A stretch of 64,000 bases of DNA from NCBI GenBank assembly GCA_947088865.1, contig CAMUHY010000014.1:27399-91398 (forward strand), in the 5' to 3' direction. The stretch is from an uncultured Eubacterium sp. Its GTDB lineage: Bacteria; Bacillota; Clostridia; Lachnospirales; Lachnospiraceae. The notes beneath the pieces are model-generated. The model ran no database searches. It saw nothing but the letters and a program-made list of their open reading frames with translations, and was not told the origin of the DNA. A program made the position numbers and the translations under genes. Below, in pieces: positions 17,099 through 27,351 of this stretch; the first letter of the stretch is position 1; every line of letters begins with the position of its first letter.

Positions 17099-19756
17099 AT
17101 GAGTGAATATTCACCAATGATGCAGCATTATTTAAACACGAAAGAAAATTATAAAGATTGTATCTTATTTTACAGACTTGGTGATTTTTATGAGATGTTT
17201 TTTGATGATGCGCTGATTATTTCAAAAGAACTGGAATTGACGCTTACTGGCAAAGACTGCGGACAAAAAGAAAGAGCGCCTATGTGCGGCGTTCCATATC
17301 ATGCGGCGGATTCCTATATTAATAAACTTGTCACCAACGGTCATAAAGTGGCAATTTGTGAACAAGTAGAAGACCCCAAAGAAGCAAAAGGAATTGTTAA
17401 GCGTGAGGTAATTAAAGTAATTACACCCAGCACCAATTTAAATACACAAGCTTTAGATGAGACGAAAAATAACTATTTGTTTAGCATCTATTTTCAAAAC
17501 AAACGATACGGAATATCTATTTGTGATTTTTCAACAGGCGATTATTATATCACAGAGGTTGATAGTGCATCTCTTCTTATTGATGAAATCAATAAATTTA
17601 TGCCGTCTGAAATTATTGTCAATGATTATTTTAACGTTAGTGGAATTGATTTGACAATGATTAATGAAAAACTTGGAATTACTATGTCGACACTTGAAAA
17701 TCGTTATTTTGATGAAAGAAACTGCAAAACAAAATTAATGGAGCATTTTCATATCGGTTCCATAGATGGTCTTGGAATAAAAGATTATGAAAATGGAACG
17801 ATTGCTGCCGGAGCGCTTCTTACCTATCTGTATGAAACACAAAAAAATAATTTGTCTCATATCGTCTCTATCAAGCCTTATACCACCAATAAATATATGA
17901 TTATAGACAGTTCTTCTAGGCGCAATCTTGAACTCGTTGAAACAATGCGTGAAAAACAAAAAAAAGGCTCTCTTATATGGGTGTTAGACAAGACAAAAAC
18001 AGCTATGGGCGCCCGTACTTTAAGAACAATGGTGGAACAGCCTTTGATGAGTAAAATAGATATCAATGAACGATTAGATATTATTGAAGAATTAAATCAG
18101 CATCAAATTGACAGAGATGAATTGAGAGAATATCTAAATTCGATATATGATTTAGAGCGATTAATGGCAAAAATCAGTTGTAAAAGTGCTAATCCAAGAG
18201 ATTTGATTTCTTTTAGAAATTCATTGCAGATGCTTCCATATATTAAGCATATTATTGAGGGATTACATTCTAAACTGCTTTTAGAATACAATGAACAACT
18301 TGATGATTTGTCGGATTTATATGAATATATTAATTTATCAATTGTAGAAGAACCACCTATTGCTATTCGAGAAGGCGGGATTATCAAAGAAGGATTTTCA
18401 AAAGAAGCCGATACTTTTAGAAAAGCAAAAACAGATGGAAGGCAATGGCTTGCTGATTTAGAAGCAAAAGAACGCGAAAATACTGGTATTAAAAATTTAA
18501 AGATAAAATATAATAAAGTTTTTGGATATTATCTTGAAGTGACCAATTCTTTTAAAAATCTTGTCCCTGATACATGGACAAGAAAACAGACATTAACCAA
18601 TGCAGAACGCTATACAACAGATGAATTAAAGACATTGGAAGAAATGATACTTGGCGCTGAAGATAAATTAAACAATCTTGAATTTGAATTATTTTGTAAG
18701 GTAAGAGATACCATTGCCAAAGAAGTTTTGCGAATCCAAAAAACAGCAAAAGCAATTGCAATGATTGATGCATTTGCCACACTTTCTGTTGTGGCTGTAC
18801 AAAATCATTATGTGCGCCCCAAAATTAATGAAAAGGGGATTATTGAAATAAAAGGCGGCAGACATCCTGTTGTAGAAAAGATGATTAACAATGAGATGTT
18901 TATTGCAAATGATACACTGTTAAATAATAACAATAATCGAATCTCCATTATTACTGGTCCAAACATGGCTGGAAAATCAACTTATATGAGACAAGTCGCA
19001 CTTATTGTATTGATGGCTCAAATTGGCAGTTTTGTGCCTGCTGATTTTGCTAACATAGGGATTGTTGACCGAATATTTACCCGAGTGGGCGCTTCGGATG
19101 ATTTGGCTTCTGGACAGTCTACTTTTATGGTAGAAATGACGGAAGTTGCCAATATATTGCGCAATGCTACCCGAAACAGTTTAATTATTCTTGATGAGAT
19201 AGGTCGCGGAACAAGTACATTTGATGGATTAAGTATTGCTTGGGCAGTTGTCGAATATATCGCCAACATCAAAATACTTGGCGCAAAAACACTGTTTGCA
19301 ACACATTACCATGAATTGACCGAATTTGAAGGAACAGTAGAAGGTGTACATAATTATTGTATTGCCGTCAAAGAAAATGGAGATGATATTGTATTTTTGC
19401 GAAAAATTGTAAAAGGCGGCGCTGACAAAAGCTATGGCATACAAGTGGCAAAACTTGCAGGTGTTCCCGATATGGTTATTGACCGAGCAAAAGAATTGGT
19501 ATTAGAATTAAGCGATGCAGATATATCGCAGAAGGCAAAAGATATTGCACAGTATTCTAAAACAGCACAAAAGCTTGATTCACAGTATCACAAAGAAGAT
19601 GAACTTGAGGTAAAACAAATGTCCTTATTTGACACCGTAAGTGACAGTGATATTATTGAGGAAATAAAGCATATTGATATAGGACGTATGACGCCGATTG
19701 ATGCATTAAATACATTATATAAATTGCAGGGAAAAATTGTAAATCGGTGGAAATAA
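17099..19756 (+). CDS. mutS: DNA mismatch repair ATPase MutS
   Basis: 885 residues, MutS1 type. Mismatch-reading motif in FYRLGDFYEMFFDDA near residue 28-42, then core and lever domains, and a C-terminal ABC ATPase with Walker A GPNMAGKSTYMRQ, Walker B LIILDEIGRGTSTFDG and ATHYHEL. It binds mismatches and recruits MutL, whose gene follows after 43 bases. ATG follows GGAAGGAAAA. It is probably co-transcribed with mutL, miaA and the next gene. Confidence 0.98.
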   Translation: MSEYSPMMQHYLNTKENYKDCILFYRLGDFYEMFFDDALIISKELELTLTGKDCGQKERAPMCGVPYHAADSYINKLVTNGHKVAICEQVEDPKEAKGIVKREVIKVITPSTNLNTQALDETKNNYLFSIYFQNKRYGISICDFSTGDYYITEVDSASLLIDEINKFMPSEIIVNDYFNVSGIDLTMINEKLGITMSTLENRYFDERNCKTKLMEHFHIGSIDGLGIKDYENGTIAAGALLTYLYETQKNNLSHIVSIKPYTTNKYMIIDSSSRRNLELVETMREKQKKGSLIWVLDKTKTAMGARTLRTMVEQPLMSKIDINERLDIIEELNQHQIDRDELREYLNSIYDLERLMAKISCKSANPRDLISFRNSLQMLPYIKHIIEGLHSKLLLEYNEQLDDLSDLYEYINLSIVEEPPIAIREGGIIKEGFSKEADTFRKAKTDGRQWLADLEAKERENTGIKNLKIKYNKVFGYYLEVTNSFKNLVPDTWTRKQTLTNAERYTTDELKTLEEMILGAEDKLNNLEFELFCKVRDTIAKEVLRIQKTAKAIAMIDAFATLSVVAVQNHYVRPKINEKGIIEIKGGRHPVVEKMINNEMFIANDTLLNNNNNRISIITGPNMAGKSTYMRQVALIVLMAQIGSFVPADFANIGIVDRIFTRVGASDDLASGQSTFMVEMTEVANILRNATRNSLIILDEIGRGTSTFDGLSIAWAVVEYIANIKILGAKTLFATHYHELTEFEGTVEGVHNYCIAVKENGDDIVFLRKIVKGGADKSYGIQVAKLAGVPDMVIDRAKELVLELSDADISQKAKDIAQYSKTAQKLDSQYHKEDELEVKQMSLFDTVSDSDIIEEIKHIDIGRMTPIDALNTLYKLQGKIVNRWK

Positions 19757-19799
19757 AATTCTATGTTCCTAAAAATCAGTTGCAGTGTGGAGGCTAAAA

Positions 19800-21701
19800 A
19801 TGATAGAAATACTCAGTCAAGATACCATTAATAAAATAGCTGCCGGCGAAGTGATAGACCGACCATCTTCCGTTGTAAAAGAATTGGTGGAAAATGCTAT
19901 CGATGCCAACGCCACTGCAATTACAATTGAGATTAAAGAGGGCGGTATCTCATTTATACGAATTACAGACAATGGCACAGGTATTCATGGAGATGAGATA
20001 AAAACTGCTTTTTTGCGTCATGCTACCAGTAAAATTAAGCGTATTGAAGACCTTGTTAGTGTCTCCTCACTTGGTTTTCGAGGAGAAGCTCTGTCAAGTA
20101 TTGCAGCTATATCACAAGTTGAATTGATTACAAAACAACAGCATAGTATAACGGGTTACCGATATGTGATGGAAGGCGGTATAGAGCAATGTTTTGAAGA
20201 AGTTGGCGTTCCGGATGGAACTACTTTTATTGTAAAAAATTTATTTTACAATACGCCTGTGCGAAGAAAATTTTTAAAATCCGCCCAGACTGAAGCAGGC
20301 TATGTTAGCTCATTAGTGGAACATCTTGCACTGTCTCACCCAGACATTTCTTTTCGATTTATAAGCAATAATCAAAATAAGCTGCATACGGCTGGCAATA
20401 TGAATCTTAAAGATATTATATATGAAATTTATGGTCGGGAGATAACTAGGAATTTATTGGATATAAACGGGAAGACACAAGATATTTCAATCAATGGATA
20501 TATTGGCAGACCTGCTATATGCAGAGGAAACCGGTCGTATGAAAATTATTTTATCAATGGACGATATATAAAAAATAGTATGGTAACAAAAGCGATAGAG
20601 GAAGCTTATAAAGGCTATATGATGCCTCATAATTATCCATTTACCGCTATTCATTTTGAGATGAATCCATTAATTATGGATGTCAATGTACATCCTGCTA
20701 AAATGGAACTGCGCTTTACACAGAGTGATTACGTATATCATTTTGTGTTTGATACAATAAGAAACCTATTAAGAAATGCTGAATTAGCAGTAGAAACACA
20801 ACTTCCTTTAAATAAAAATATATTGTCAGAAACAACCGATAATAATTTATCAAAATCGGTTTATCCGACACACTCATTTGAATCATTTAACAATATAAAA
20901 AATTTAAATGTACAAAACAGTTTAAATGACATACCAGATTTAGAAAAGAATTTTAATGTAAATGAATCAAAAAAGGAAGCACCAAAGAAAACACGATTTC
21001 CAGAACCTTTTGAAATAAATCGCTCTAATGAGATGATACAAGAAGATACTAAAGAATATAAAAGAAAACAGGACAAGGATGAACAATTATCTTTATTTGA
21101 GAATCCATTACTAAAGGCACAGAAAGAGTCGGATTATAAAATAATCGGTCAACTATTTGAAACGTATTGGCTGATTGAATATGAAGATAAATTTTATATG
21201 ATGGACCAACATGCTGCCCATGAAAAAGTGATATATGAACGATATATTCGTCGTTTACAAGAAAAGACAATCGATTGTCAAATGATTGCACCGCCTATTA
21301 TTATTGAACTTAGTATGCGCCAAGAGCAATCACTAAACGATAATATGGATGTTTTTCAAAAAATAGGTTTTGAGATTGAAGCTTTTGGCGGCAAATCTTA
21401 TAAAATTACAGGTATTCCTGCGGATTTGCCTAATATTGATTTAAATCAACTGTTTATTGATATTTTAGACAGCATTGGAAAAGACAATCCGCTGGTTCTT
21501 GATATCGTTACACAGCGTGTGGCAACAATGGCATGTAAGGCAGCCGTAAAGGGCAATAATCGACTGTCCGAAAAAGAGGCAAAACAATTAATTGGTGAAT
21601 TGATGCAAGCTGAAAATCCTTACAATTGTCCTCACGGCAGACCAACCCTTCTTGTAATGTCAAAATATGAGGTAGAAAGGAAATTTAAACGACTCGTTTA
21701 A
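19800..21701 (+). CDS. mutL: DNA mismatch repair endonuclease MutL
   Basis: 633 residues. GHKL ATPase N-terminus: NKIAAGEVIDRPSSVVKELV, DNGTGI, TSKI and GFRGEALSSI. A low-complexity linker spans about 335-440. The C-terminal nicking domain carries DQHAAHEKVIYE and CPHGRP, so this is the endonuclease-type MutL of organisms lacking MutH. The ATG at 19800 was chosen for the GGAGG seven bases upstream; the frame opens slightly earlier without a ribosome site. It lies between mutS and miaA. Confidence 0.97.
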   Translation: MIEILSQDTINKIAAGEVIDRPSSVVKELVENAIDANATAITIEIKEGGISFIRITDNGTGIHGDEIKTAFLRHATSKIKRIEDLVSVSSLGFRGEALSSIAAISQVELITKQQHSITGYRYVMEGGIEQCFEEVGVPDGTTFIVKNLFYNTPVRRKFLKSAQTEAGYVSSLVEHLALSHPDISFRFISNNQNKLHTAGNMNLKDIIYEIYGREITRNLLDINGKTQDISINGYIGRPAICRGNRSYENYFINGRYIKNSMVTKAIEEAYKGYMMPHNYPFTAIHFEMNPLIMDVNVHPAKMELRFTQSDYVYHFVFDTIRNLLRNAELAVETQLPLNKNILSETTDNNLSKSVYPTHSFESFNNIKNLNVQNSLNDIPDLEKNFNVNESKKEAPKKTRFPEPFEINRSNEMIQEDTKEYKRKQDKDEQLSLFENPLLKAQKESDYKIIGQLFETYWLIEYEDKFYMMDQHAAHEKVIYERYIRRLQEKTIDCQMIAPPIIIELSMRQEQSLNDNMDVFQKIGFEIEAFGGKSYKITGIPADLPNIDLNQLFIDILDSIGKDNPLVLDIVTQRVATMACKAAVKGNNRLSEKEAKQLIGELMQAENPYNCPHGRPTLLVMSKYEVERKFKRLV

Positions 21702-21708
21702 ACATATT

Positions 21709-22692
21709 ATGAAAAATATTATTATTCTAACTGGTCCAACAGCCGTTGGAAAAACAGAACTTTCCATTCAACTGGCAAAAAGGGTTGGAGCGGAAATAAT
21801 AAGCGCAGATTCCATGCAAGTATATAAGGGTATGGACATTGGAACAGCAAAGATAACAAAAGAGGAGATGTGTGATGTCAATCACTATTTGATTGATATA
21901 TTATCGCCTAATCAAGCCTTTGATGTTGTGCAGTTTCAAACCTTAGCAAAAAAAGCTATCAACCAAATCTATCAAAATGGACATATTCCAATGATTGTTG
22001 GCGGCACAGGATTTTATATACAGTCTGTATTGTATGATATTGATTTTAGCAAAAGTATATCTGATAGTGAATTTGAAAATAAAGCAACGATTGATGAAGA
22101 ATATCGCAAGTCTTTATATAATATTGCACAAACGGAGGGAAATGTTGTTTTGCATCGTATGCTGGCAGAGGTGGACAAAGAGTCTGCCAAACATATACAT
22201 CCTAATAATGTGAAACGTGTTATCCGAGCATTGGAATATTTTAAAGAAACAGGCAGTAAAATATCAGCTCATAATGAAACACAGCGGCAAAAAGAATCCC
22301 CTTATAATTTTGCCTATTTTGTATTAAATGATGACCGCCAAAAACTTTATAAAAAAATTGATACAAGAGTGGAAATGATGTTTCAAAAAGGACTTGTCGA
22401 TGAGACCAAAAAATTGATAGACAGCGGTTTAAAAAAAGAGAGTACTGCAATGAGTGGTATTGGATATAAGGAATTATTTGATTACCATGAAGGAAAAGCC
22501 TCTTTAGAACAAACTATCGAATTAATAAAGCAAAATACAAGGCATTTTGCAAAAAGACAGATTACTTGGTTTAAAAGAGAACGTGATGTATTGTGGATAA
22601 ATTATCCGGAATATGATTATTCAAAAGAAAAAATACTAAAAGCTATGCTTGAAAAATTACAGGAAAGGAATATTATAAACGAAAATGGATAA
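21709..22692 (+). CDS. miaA: tRNA dimethylallyltransferase
   Basis: Transfers a dimethylallyl group to A37 of tRNAs reading UNN codons, making the substrate for MiaB. 327 residues. P-loop GPTAVGKTELS, DSMQVYKGMDIGTAK, GGTGFYIQ and HNVKRVIRALE-type region (HPNNVKRVIRALEYFK), and the C-terminal KQNTRHFAKRQITWFKRE. It starts 7 bases after mutL and its last 8 bases overlap the next gene, so translation is probably coupled. Confidence 0.97.
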   Translation: MKNIIILTGPTAVGKTELSIQLAKRVGAEIISADSMQVYKGMDIGTAKITKEEMCDVNHYLIDILSPNQAFDVVQFQTLAKKAINQIYQNGHIPMIVGGTGFYIQSVLYDIDFSKSISDSEFENKATIDEEYRKSLYNIAQTEGNVVLHRMLAEVDKESAKHIHPNNVKRVIRALEYFKETGSKISAHNETQRQKESPYNFAYFVLNDDRQKLYKKIDTRVEMMFQKGLVDETKKLIDSGLKKESTAMSGIGYKELFDYHEGKASLEQTIELIKQNTRHFAKRQITWFKRERDVLWINYPEYDYSKEKILKAMLEKLQERNIINENG

Positions 22693-23977
22693 TATAAATT
22701 GTACAGAAAGTCTATATAAAGATTTAGGTATCTCAGAACCTGTGTATTCCTTTTGCAGCAAGATACTTATTGAATTGACAAAACGATTTGAAGAGATTGA
22801 TAAAATTTCGGAATACAATCAATTAAAAGTACTTCATGCTATGCAAAAAAACAGAGTTGCCCAGATGCATTTAAATGGAACAAGTGGCTATGGATATAAT
22901 GATGATGGCAGAGACACGCTGGAAAAAATATATGCAGATATTTTTAAAACACAAGATGCTTTAGTAAGACCACAAATTATGTGTGGAACACATGCTTTAA
23001 ATGTTGCGTTATCTGCAAACTTAAGACCAAACGATGAATTGCTTTCACCAGTTGGCAAGCCTTATGATACGATGGACGAGATTATTGGAATCCGTCCCTC
23101 AAAGGGCAGTCTTGCCGAATATGGCGTAACTTACAGACAAGTTGATTTAAAAGAAAATGGTGATTTTGACTATGAGGGAATAAAAAATGCAGTCAATGAA
23201 CGGACAAAACTGGTGACTATCCAGCGTTCTAAAGGATATGCCAACAGACCAACACTGTCCGTTGCCAAAATAGGTGAACTAATTTCTTTTATCAAAAATA
23301 TTAAATCCGATGTGATATGTATGGTTGACAATTGTTATGGTGAATTTGTTGAATTGACAGAACCTTGCGAAGTTGGCGCTGATTTAGTCGTGGGGTCTCT
23401 TATTAAAAATCCTGGCGGCGGACTTGCTCCTTGCGGCGGTTATATTGCAGGAAAAAAAGAATATGTTGAACAGGCTGCTTATCGATTGTCTTCTCCGGGA
23501 CTTGGCAAGGAAGTTGGCGCTACATTAGGAGTCAATCCAAGTTTTTATCAGGGCTTGTTTTTGGCGCCTACCGTTACAGCAGGAGCGCTTAAAGGCGCTA
23601 TATTTGCCGCAAATGTCTATGAGCGATTAGGTTTTCAAGTTATTCCTGACAGTAAGGAGAGCAGACATGATATTATACAGGCAGTAGAATTAGGCTCAAA
23701 AGAGGGATTGATTGCATTTTGCAAAGGCATTCAAGCTGCTGCCCCCGTAGACAGTTTTGTGACACCAGAACCTTGGCCAATGCCTGGATATGATTGTGAT
23801 GTCATTATGGCAGCGGGTGCATTTGTTCAAGGTTCATCGATTGAATTGTCGGCTGACGGTCCTTTGAAAGAACCTTTTACTGTATTTTTTCAAGGCGGCT
23901 TAACATGGTATCATGCTAAATATGGTATTATAATGAGTCTTCAAAAAATGTTTGAACAAGGACTTATAAAGATATAA
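22685..23977 (+). CDS. Methionine gamma-lyase / aluminium-resistance family PLP protein
   Basis: 430 residues, fold type I PLP enzyme of the Met_gamma_lyase (Alr) family that commonly follows miaA in Clostridia. Visible marks: the N-terminal YNQLKVLHAMQKNRVAQMH, SGYGYNDDGRDTLEKIYA, MCGTHAL, the MVDNCYGEF segment and the PLP lysine in GSLIKNPGGGLAPCGGYIAG. The substrate of this family in vivo is not certain. Overlaps miaA by 8 bases; a weak hairpin follows. Confidence 0.92.
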   Translation: MDNINCTESLYKDLGISEPVYSFCSKILIELTKRFEEIDKISEYNQLKVLHAMQKNRVAQMHLNGTSGYGYNDDGRDTLEKIYADIFKTQDALVRPQIMCGTHALNVALSANLRPNDELLSPVGKPYDTMDEIIGIRPSKGSLAEYGVTYRQVDLKENGDFDYEGIKNAVNERTKLVTIQRSKGYANRPTLSVAKIGELISFIKNIKSDVICMVDNCYGEFVELTEPCEVGADLVVGSLIKNPGGGLAPCGGYIAGKKEYVEQAAYRLSSPGLGKEVGATLGVNPSFYQGLFLAPTVTAGALKGAIFAANVYERLGFQVIPDSKESRHDIIQAVELGSKEGLIAFCKGIQAAAPVDSFVTPEPWPMPGYDCDVIMAAGAFVQGSSIELSADGPLKEPFTVFFQGGLTWYHAKYGIIMSLQKMFEQGLIKI

Positions 23978-24103
23978 ACGATTTATTGTATTAGAATAAA
24001 TGTTCATATAACTATTGTAAATCATTTGATAATGAATCCTGAATTTTTTTACGAAATGTCGAAAAAACGTATATTATAGCATAAATTTATAATAAAATCT
24101 TTC

Positions 24104-24132
24104 TATACATAATATGGAAAATATGCTATAAT
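24104..24132 (+). promoter_or_regulatory. Candidate promoter of the radC-mre operon
   Basis: Extended -10 TGCTATAAT with TATAAT at 24127-24132, about 50 bases before radC; the -35 (TATACA at 17 bases) is weak. Confidence 0.5.
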
Positions 24133-24180
24133 CCAAACAGCTATGCTTGTACAATATCCGCCTTGAACAGAAAGGATTGT

Positions 24181-24903
24181 ATGGAGTTTAATAAAAACGC
24201 AGCAATACACCTAAATACAGCAGAAAATGAGACAAGACCTTATGAGCGATGTATGTCTTTAGGTGCAGCGTCTTTAAGCGATGCACAGCTTTTAGCAGCA
24301 ATTTTAAGAACAGGAACAACAGGAATGGACGCAACCGAGTTGGCTTTAAAAGTGATGGGACTTTGTAAGGATGGCATCAATGATAGAGATAATTCATTGC
24401 TTGAACTTACGCGTTTGTCTATTCCTCAACTGATGCGCATTAAAGGAATTGGCAAAGTAAAGGCGATTCAAATTCAATGTATCTGTGAATTATCCAGACG
24501 CATTGCAAAGCAGACTGCCGCAAAAAATCTTGATTTTTCGTCTTCTGATTCCATTGCAGCTTACTATATGCAGGATTTGCGTAATTTAGACAGAGAACAT
24601 TTGATTCTGGCAATGCTTGACAACAAATGTTGTTTAATACATGATTGCATCATTTCAATTGGCACTGTAAATGCTTCACTGGTAAATCCCAGAGAAATAT
24701 TTACACAGGCATTACGATATGGAGCTGTGTCCATCGTTATGCTGCACAATCATCCAAGCGGTGATGTCACACCAAGCAGAAATGATATTATTGTTACAGG
24801 ACGAGTAAAAGAAGCCGGTGATATCTTGGGAATAAGACTTATAGACCATATCATAATTGGAAATAATACATTTACAAGTCTAAAAGAAAAAGAATATATA
24901 TAA
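24181..24903 (+). CDS. radC: RadC family JAB1/MPN domain protein
   Basis: 240 residues. N-terminal helix-hairpin-helix region (RIKGIGKVKAIQIQ) and C-terminal JAMM metalloprotease-like motif HNHPSGDVTPSRND with an upstream glutamate. The DNA-repair role is historical and its real biochemical function is unproven. ATG at 24181 has AAAGGA at 5 bases; a TTG six codons upstream lacks a site. It heads the mre/min cluster, a common place for radC in Firmicutes. Confidence 0.95.
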   Translation: MEFNKNAAIHLNTAENETRPYERCMSLGAASLSDAQLLAAILRTGTTGMDATELALKVMGLCKDGINDRDNSLLELTRLSIPQLMRIKGIGKVKAIQIQCICELSRRIAKQTAAKNLDFSSSDSIAAYYMQDLRNLDREHLILAMLDNKCCLIHDCIISIGTVNASLVNPREIFTQALRYGAVSIVMLHNHPSGDVTPSRNDIIVTGRVKEAGDILGIRLIDHIIIGNNTFTSLKEKEYI

Positions 24904-24923
24904 AACGAAAGGAGTCCACGCCG

Positions 24924-25943
24924 ATGAGTAATATATACGGAGTTGATATAGGGACAAGTAATTTTAAAATGTGTTGTAAGGAAAAAGACCAAATCTTAAA
25001 TGAAAAAAATATGATTGCAATTGCCAATAAAACGGAATTGTTAGCATTTGGAGACGAGGCATATGAAATGTATGAGAAAGCTCCTGAAAATATTGAGGTG
25101 TCGTATCCTGTTAAATTTGGTGTGATTGCTGATATTGAGAATATGCAGACGCTTCTTCTTAATTTTTTCAATAAGATTAATGGTGACAAAAAGCAGCCTG
25201 GCAACACGGACTTTTATATCGCCGTGCCAACCGATGTAACCGAAGTGGAAAAAAGAGCATTTTATGAACTTGTTGCCGATTCAAAGGTAAAGGCTAAAAA
25301 TATATTTATTGTTGACAAGCCAGTTGCCGATGCAATAGGGGCTGGGCTTGACGTTACAAAATCGCGTGGTATTATGATTGTCAATATTGGCGCTGAGACA
25401 ACAGAGATATCCGTATTGTCATTAGGCGGCATTGTTATCAGCAAATCCGTTAAAATTGGAGGCAATAAATTAGATGACGTTATTATAAGCCAGATTCGTA
25501 AAGTTTATAATCTTGTTATTGGAAGCAAAACCGCTGAATCCTTAAAAAAAGAATTGGGCAGTGCAATTAAAGGAGAAGAACATTTTGCACCTGGTTTTGG
25601 ACGCAATATCTTGTCTGGTCTTCCTGTGAGCATTGATATTTCTTCCGATGTAATATATCAAGCCATTGTTGACCCGCTGCATTCAATTATGGATTCAATA
25701 AAAGTGATTCTTGAACGTACACCGCCAGAATTAGCGGCTGATATCATTAAAAACGGCATTTATGTTTCTGGAGGTACTTCAAGCATTAACAGTCTTGAAA
25801 AATATATTAATCAAGAGACCAATATTAATGTCAATATTGTAGAAAATCCTTCAGAAAGTGTCGTAAGAGGTTTGATGGGTGTCGTATCAAACCCTGATTT
25901 TGCCGGTGTTGCATATACACCTCAGGATAAGACATACGATTAA
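24924..25943 (+). CDS. mreB: Rod-shape actin homologue MreB
   Basis: 339 residues. Actin-fold ATPase: phosphate-1 IYGVDIGTSNFKM, the VDKPVADAIGAGLDV connect segment, phosphate-2 IMIVNIGAETTEIS and adenosine-site ISGG-like YVSGGTSSINSLE. It forms membrane-bound filaments directing lateral wall synthesis with MreC, MreD, RodA and PBP2, all encoded downstream. It follows radC after 20 bases with GGAG before ATG. It is somewhat divergent from canonical MreB. Confidence 0.93.
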   Translation: MSNIYGVDIGTSNFKMCCKEKDQILNEKNMIAIANKTELLAFGDEAYEMYEKAPENIEVSYPVKFGVIADIENMQTLLLNFFNKINGDKKQPGNTDFYIAVPTDVTEVEKRAFYELVADSKVKAKNIFIVDKPVADAIGAGLDVTKSRGIMIVNIGAETTEISVLSLGGIVISKSVKIGGNKLDDVIISQIRKVYNLVIGSKTAESLKKELGSAIKGEEHFAPGFGRNILSGLPVSIDISSDVIYQAIVDPLHSIMDSIKVILERTPPELAADIIKNGIYVSGGTSSINSLEKYINQETNINVNIVENPSESVVRGLMGVVSNPDFAGVAYTPQDKTYD

Positions 25944-25972
25944 AAACCTTTTAAATAAGATGGGAGTTTTGT

Positions 25973-26821
25973 ATGTTAAAGAAGATTTCATCATTTTTTA
26001 CATCAAAATATATTTTAATTTTGGTAGTACTACTGTGTTCTGCTCTTATCGTTGCCAGTTTTTTTACAGATAAGCTCGTAGCACCTGTACGAAATGTTGT
26101 CTCCACACTGGTTATGCCCATTCAAGACGGTATGAATTATATCGGTTTATGGGTGTCTGACGGCTATGAGAAAATTCAAGAAGCCACCAAACTTCTTGAA
26201 GAAAATCAATCCTTAAAATCAAAAGTGGATGAATTAACCGAAGAAAATAATAAATTAAAACAGGATACGTATGAATTAAAACGACTAAGGGACTTGTACA
26301 AGCTTGATGAAAGTTATGCTGATTACGCAAAAGTAGGAGCAAGAATTATTGGTACAAGTTCGGATAACTGGTATTCAACATTTACAATCGATAAAGGAAG
26401 CGATGATGGAATTGCTGTGAATATGAATGTTATTGCTGACGGAGGACTGGTGGGAATTGTCACTAGTGTAGGCAAAACCTATGCGACCGTTAAAAGTATT
26501 ATAGAAGATGGCAGTTTTGTCAGCGGACAATTAATTGATACAGGTGATAAATGTACCATTCAAGGCAATATTGACTTGATGGATTCTGGAATGATTCGCA
26601 TACAACACTTTAAACATTCAGTCACCGTAAGAAATGGTGATAAGATTGTAACTTCCAATATAAGTGACCGATATCTTCCTGGAATATTGATTGGTTATAC
26701 CAAAGATGTATCTCTTGACAGCAATAATTTAACACAATCCGGTTATCTTATTCCTGCTGTGGATTTTGGACATCTGCAAGAGGTGCTGGTTATTACACAA
26801 TTAAAGGAAGTTGGAGAATAA
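25973..26821 (+). CDS. mreC: Rod-shape protein MreC
   Basis: 282 residues. One N-terminal membrane segment (ILILVVLLCSALIVASFF, about 13-31), a coiled coil around residues 65-100 (EENQSLKSKVDELTEENN), then the MreC beta-barrel region (GARIIGTSSDNWYSTFTIDK, GGLVGIVTSV). It links MreB to the periplasmic-side elongation enzymes. Its stop codon shares one base with the mreD start. Confidence 0.95.
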   Translation: MLKKISSFFTSKYILILVVLLCSALIVASFFTDKLVAPVRNVVSTLVMPIQDGMNYIGLWVSDGYEKIQEATKLLEENQSLKSKVDELTEENNKLKQDTYELKRLRDLYKLDESYADYAKVGARIIGTSSDNWYSTFTIDKGSDDGIAVNMNVIADGGLVGIVTSVGKTYATVKSIIEDGSFVSGQLIDTGDKCTIQGNIDLMDSGMIRIQHFKHSVTVRNGDKIVTSNISDRYLPGILIGYTKDVSLDSNNLTQSGYLIPAVDFGHLQEVLVITQLKEVGE

Positions 26822-27351
26822 TGAAAAGAAAGATTTTGGAATTGATTATCATTATACTTTTCTATTGCCTTTCCGTAACATTAGGCAGAGTGATTGAACT
26901 TGGAGGAATAAAGCCCAATATGCTTATTATACTTCCGATTTTGTTTGGATATCTGAATGGAAGCAATGAAGGTATGTTTGTCGGCTTTTTTTCCGGTTTA
27001 ATATATGATGTTTTCATATCGACAATAATAGGTTTTTCGCCGCTTGTATTTTCTATTCTTGGATATATTTCTGGACTTTTTTTTCAAAAATATGAAAAAA
27101 GTGAGCTTATCATTCCTTTAGTTATTGTAGCATTTGGCGATATTGTATATGAATTTTTATCTTATGTTGGTAATTTTTTATTACACAATCGCCTCAATGT
27201 ATTATATTTCGTTAAGCGTTTTATGATTCCAGAAATGATATATACCGTATTATTTTTTGTTTTAGTATTTAAACCCATTGTATTAATAAATCCATTGCTT
27301 TCAGGCAAGAAAAAAAGGAGAGTAAGTTACTTTGATGAGAGAGATAGTTGA
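26821..27351 (+). CDS. mreD: Rod-shape membrane protein MreD
   Basis: 176 residues with five to six hydrophobic segments and the family pattern RVIELGGIKPNMLIILPI, then GMFVGFFSGLIYDVF. Integral membrane partner of MreC in the elongasome. It is translationally coupled on both sides: one base overlap with mreC and 17 bases overlap with the PBP2 gene. Confidence 0.93.
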   Translation: MKRKILELIIIILFYCLSVTLGRVIELGGIKPNMLIILPILFGYLNGSNEGMFVGFFSGLIYDVFISTIIGFSPLVFSILGYISGLFFQKYEKSELIIPLVIVAFGDIVYEFLSYVGNFLLHNRLNVLYFVKRFMIPEMIYTVLFFVLVFKPIVLINPLLSGKKKRRVSYFDERDS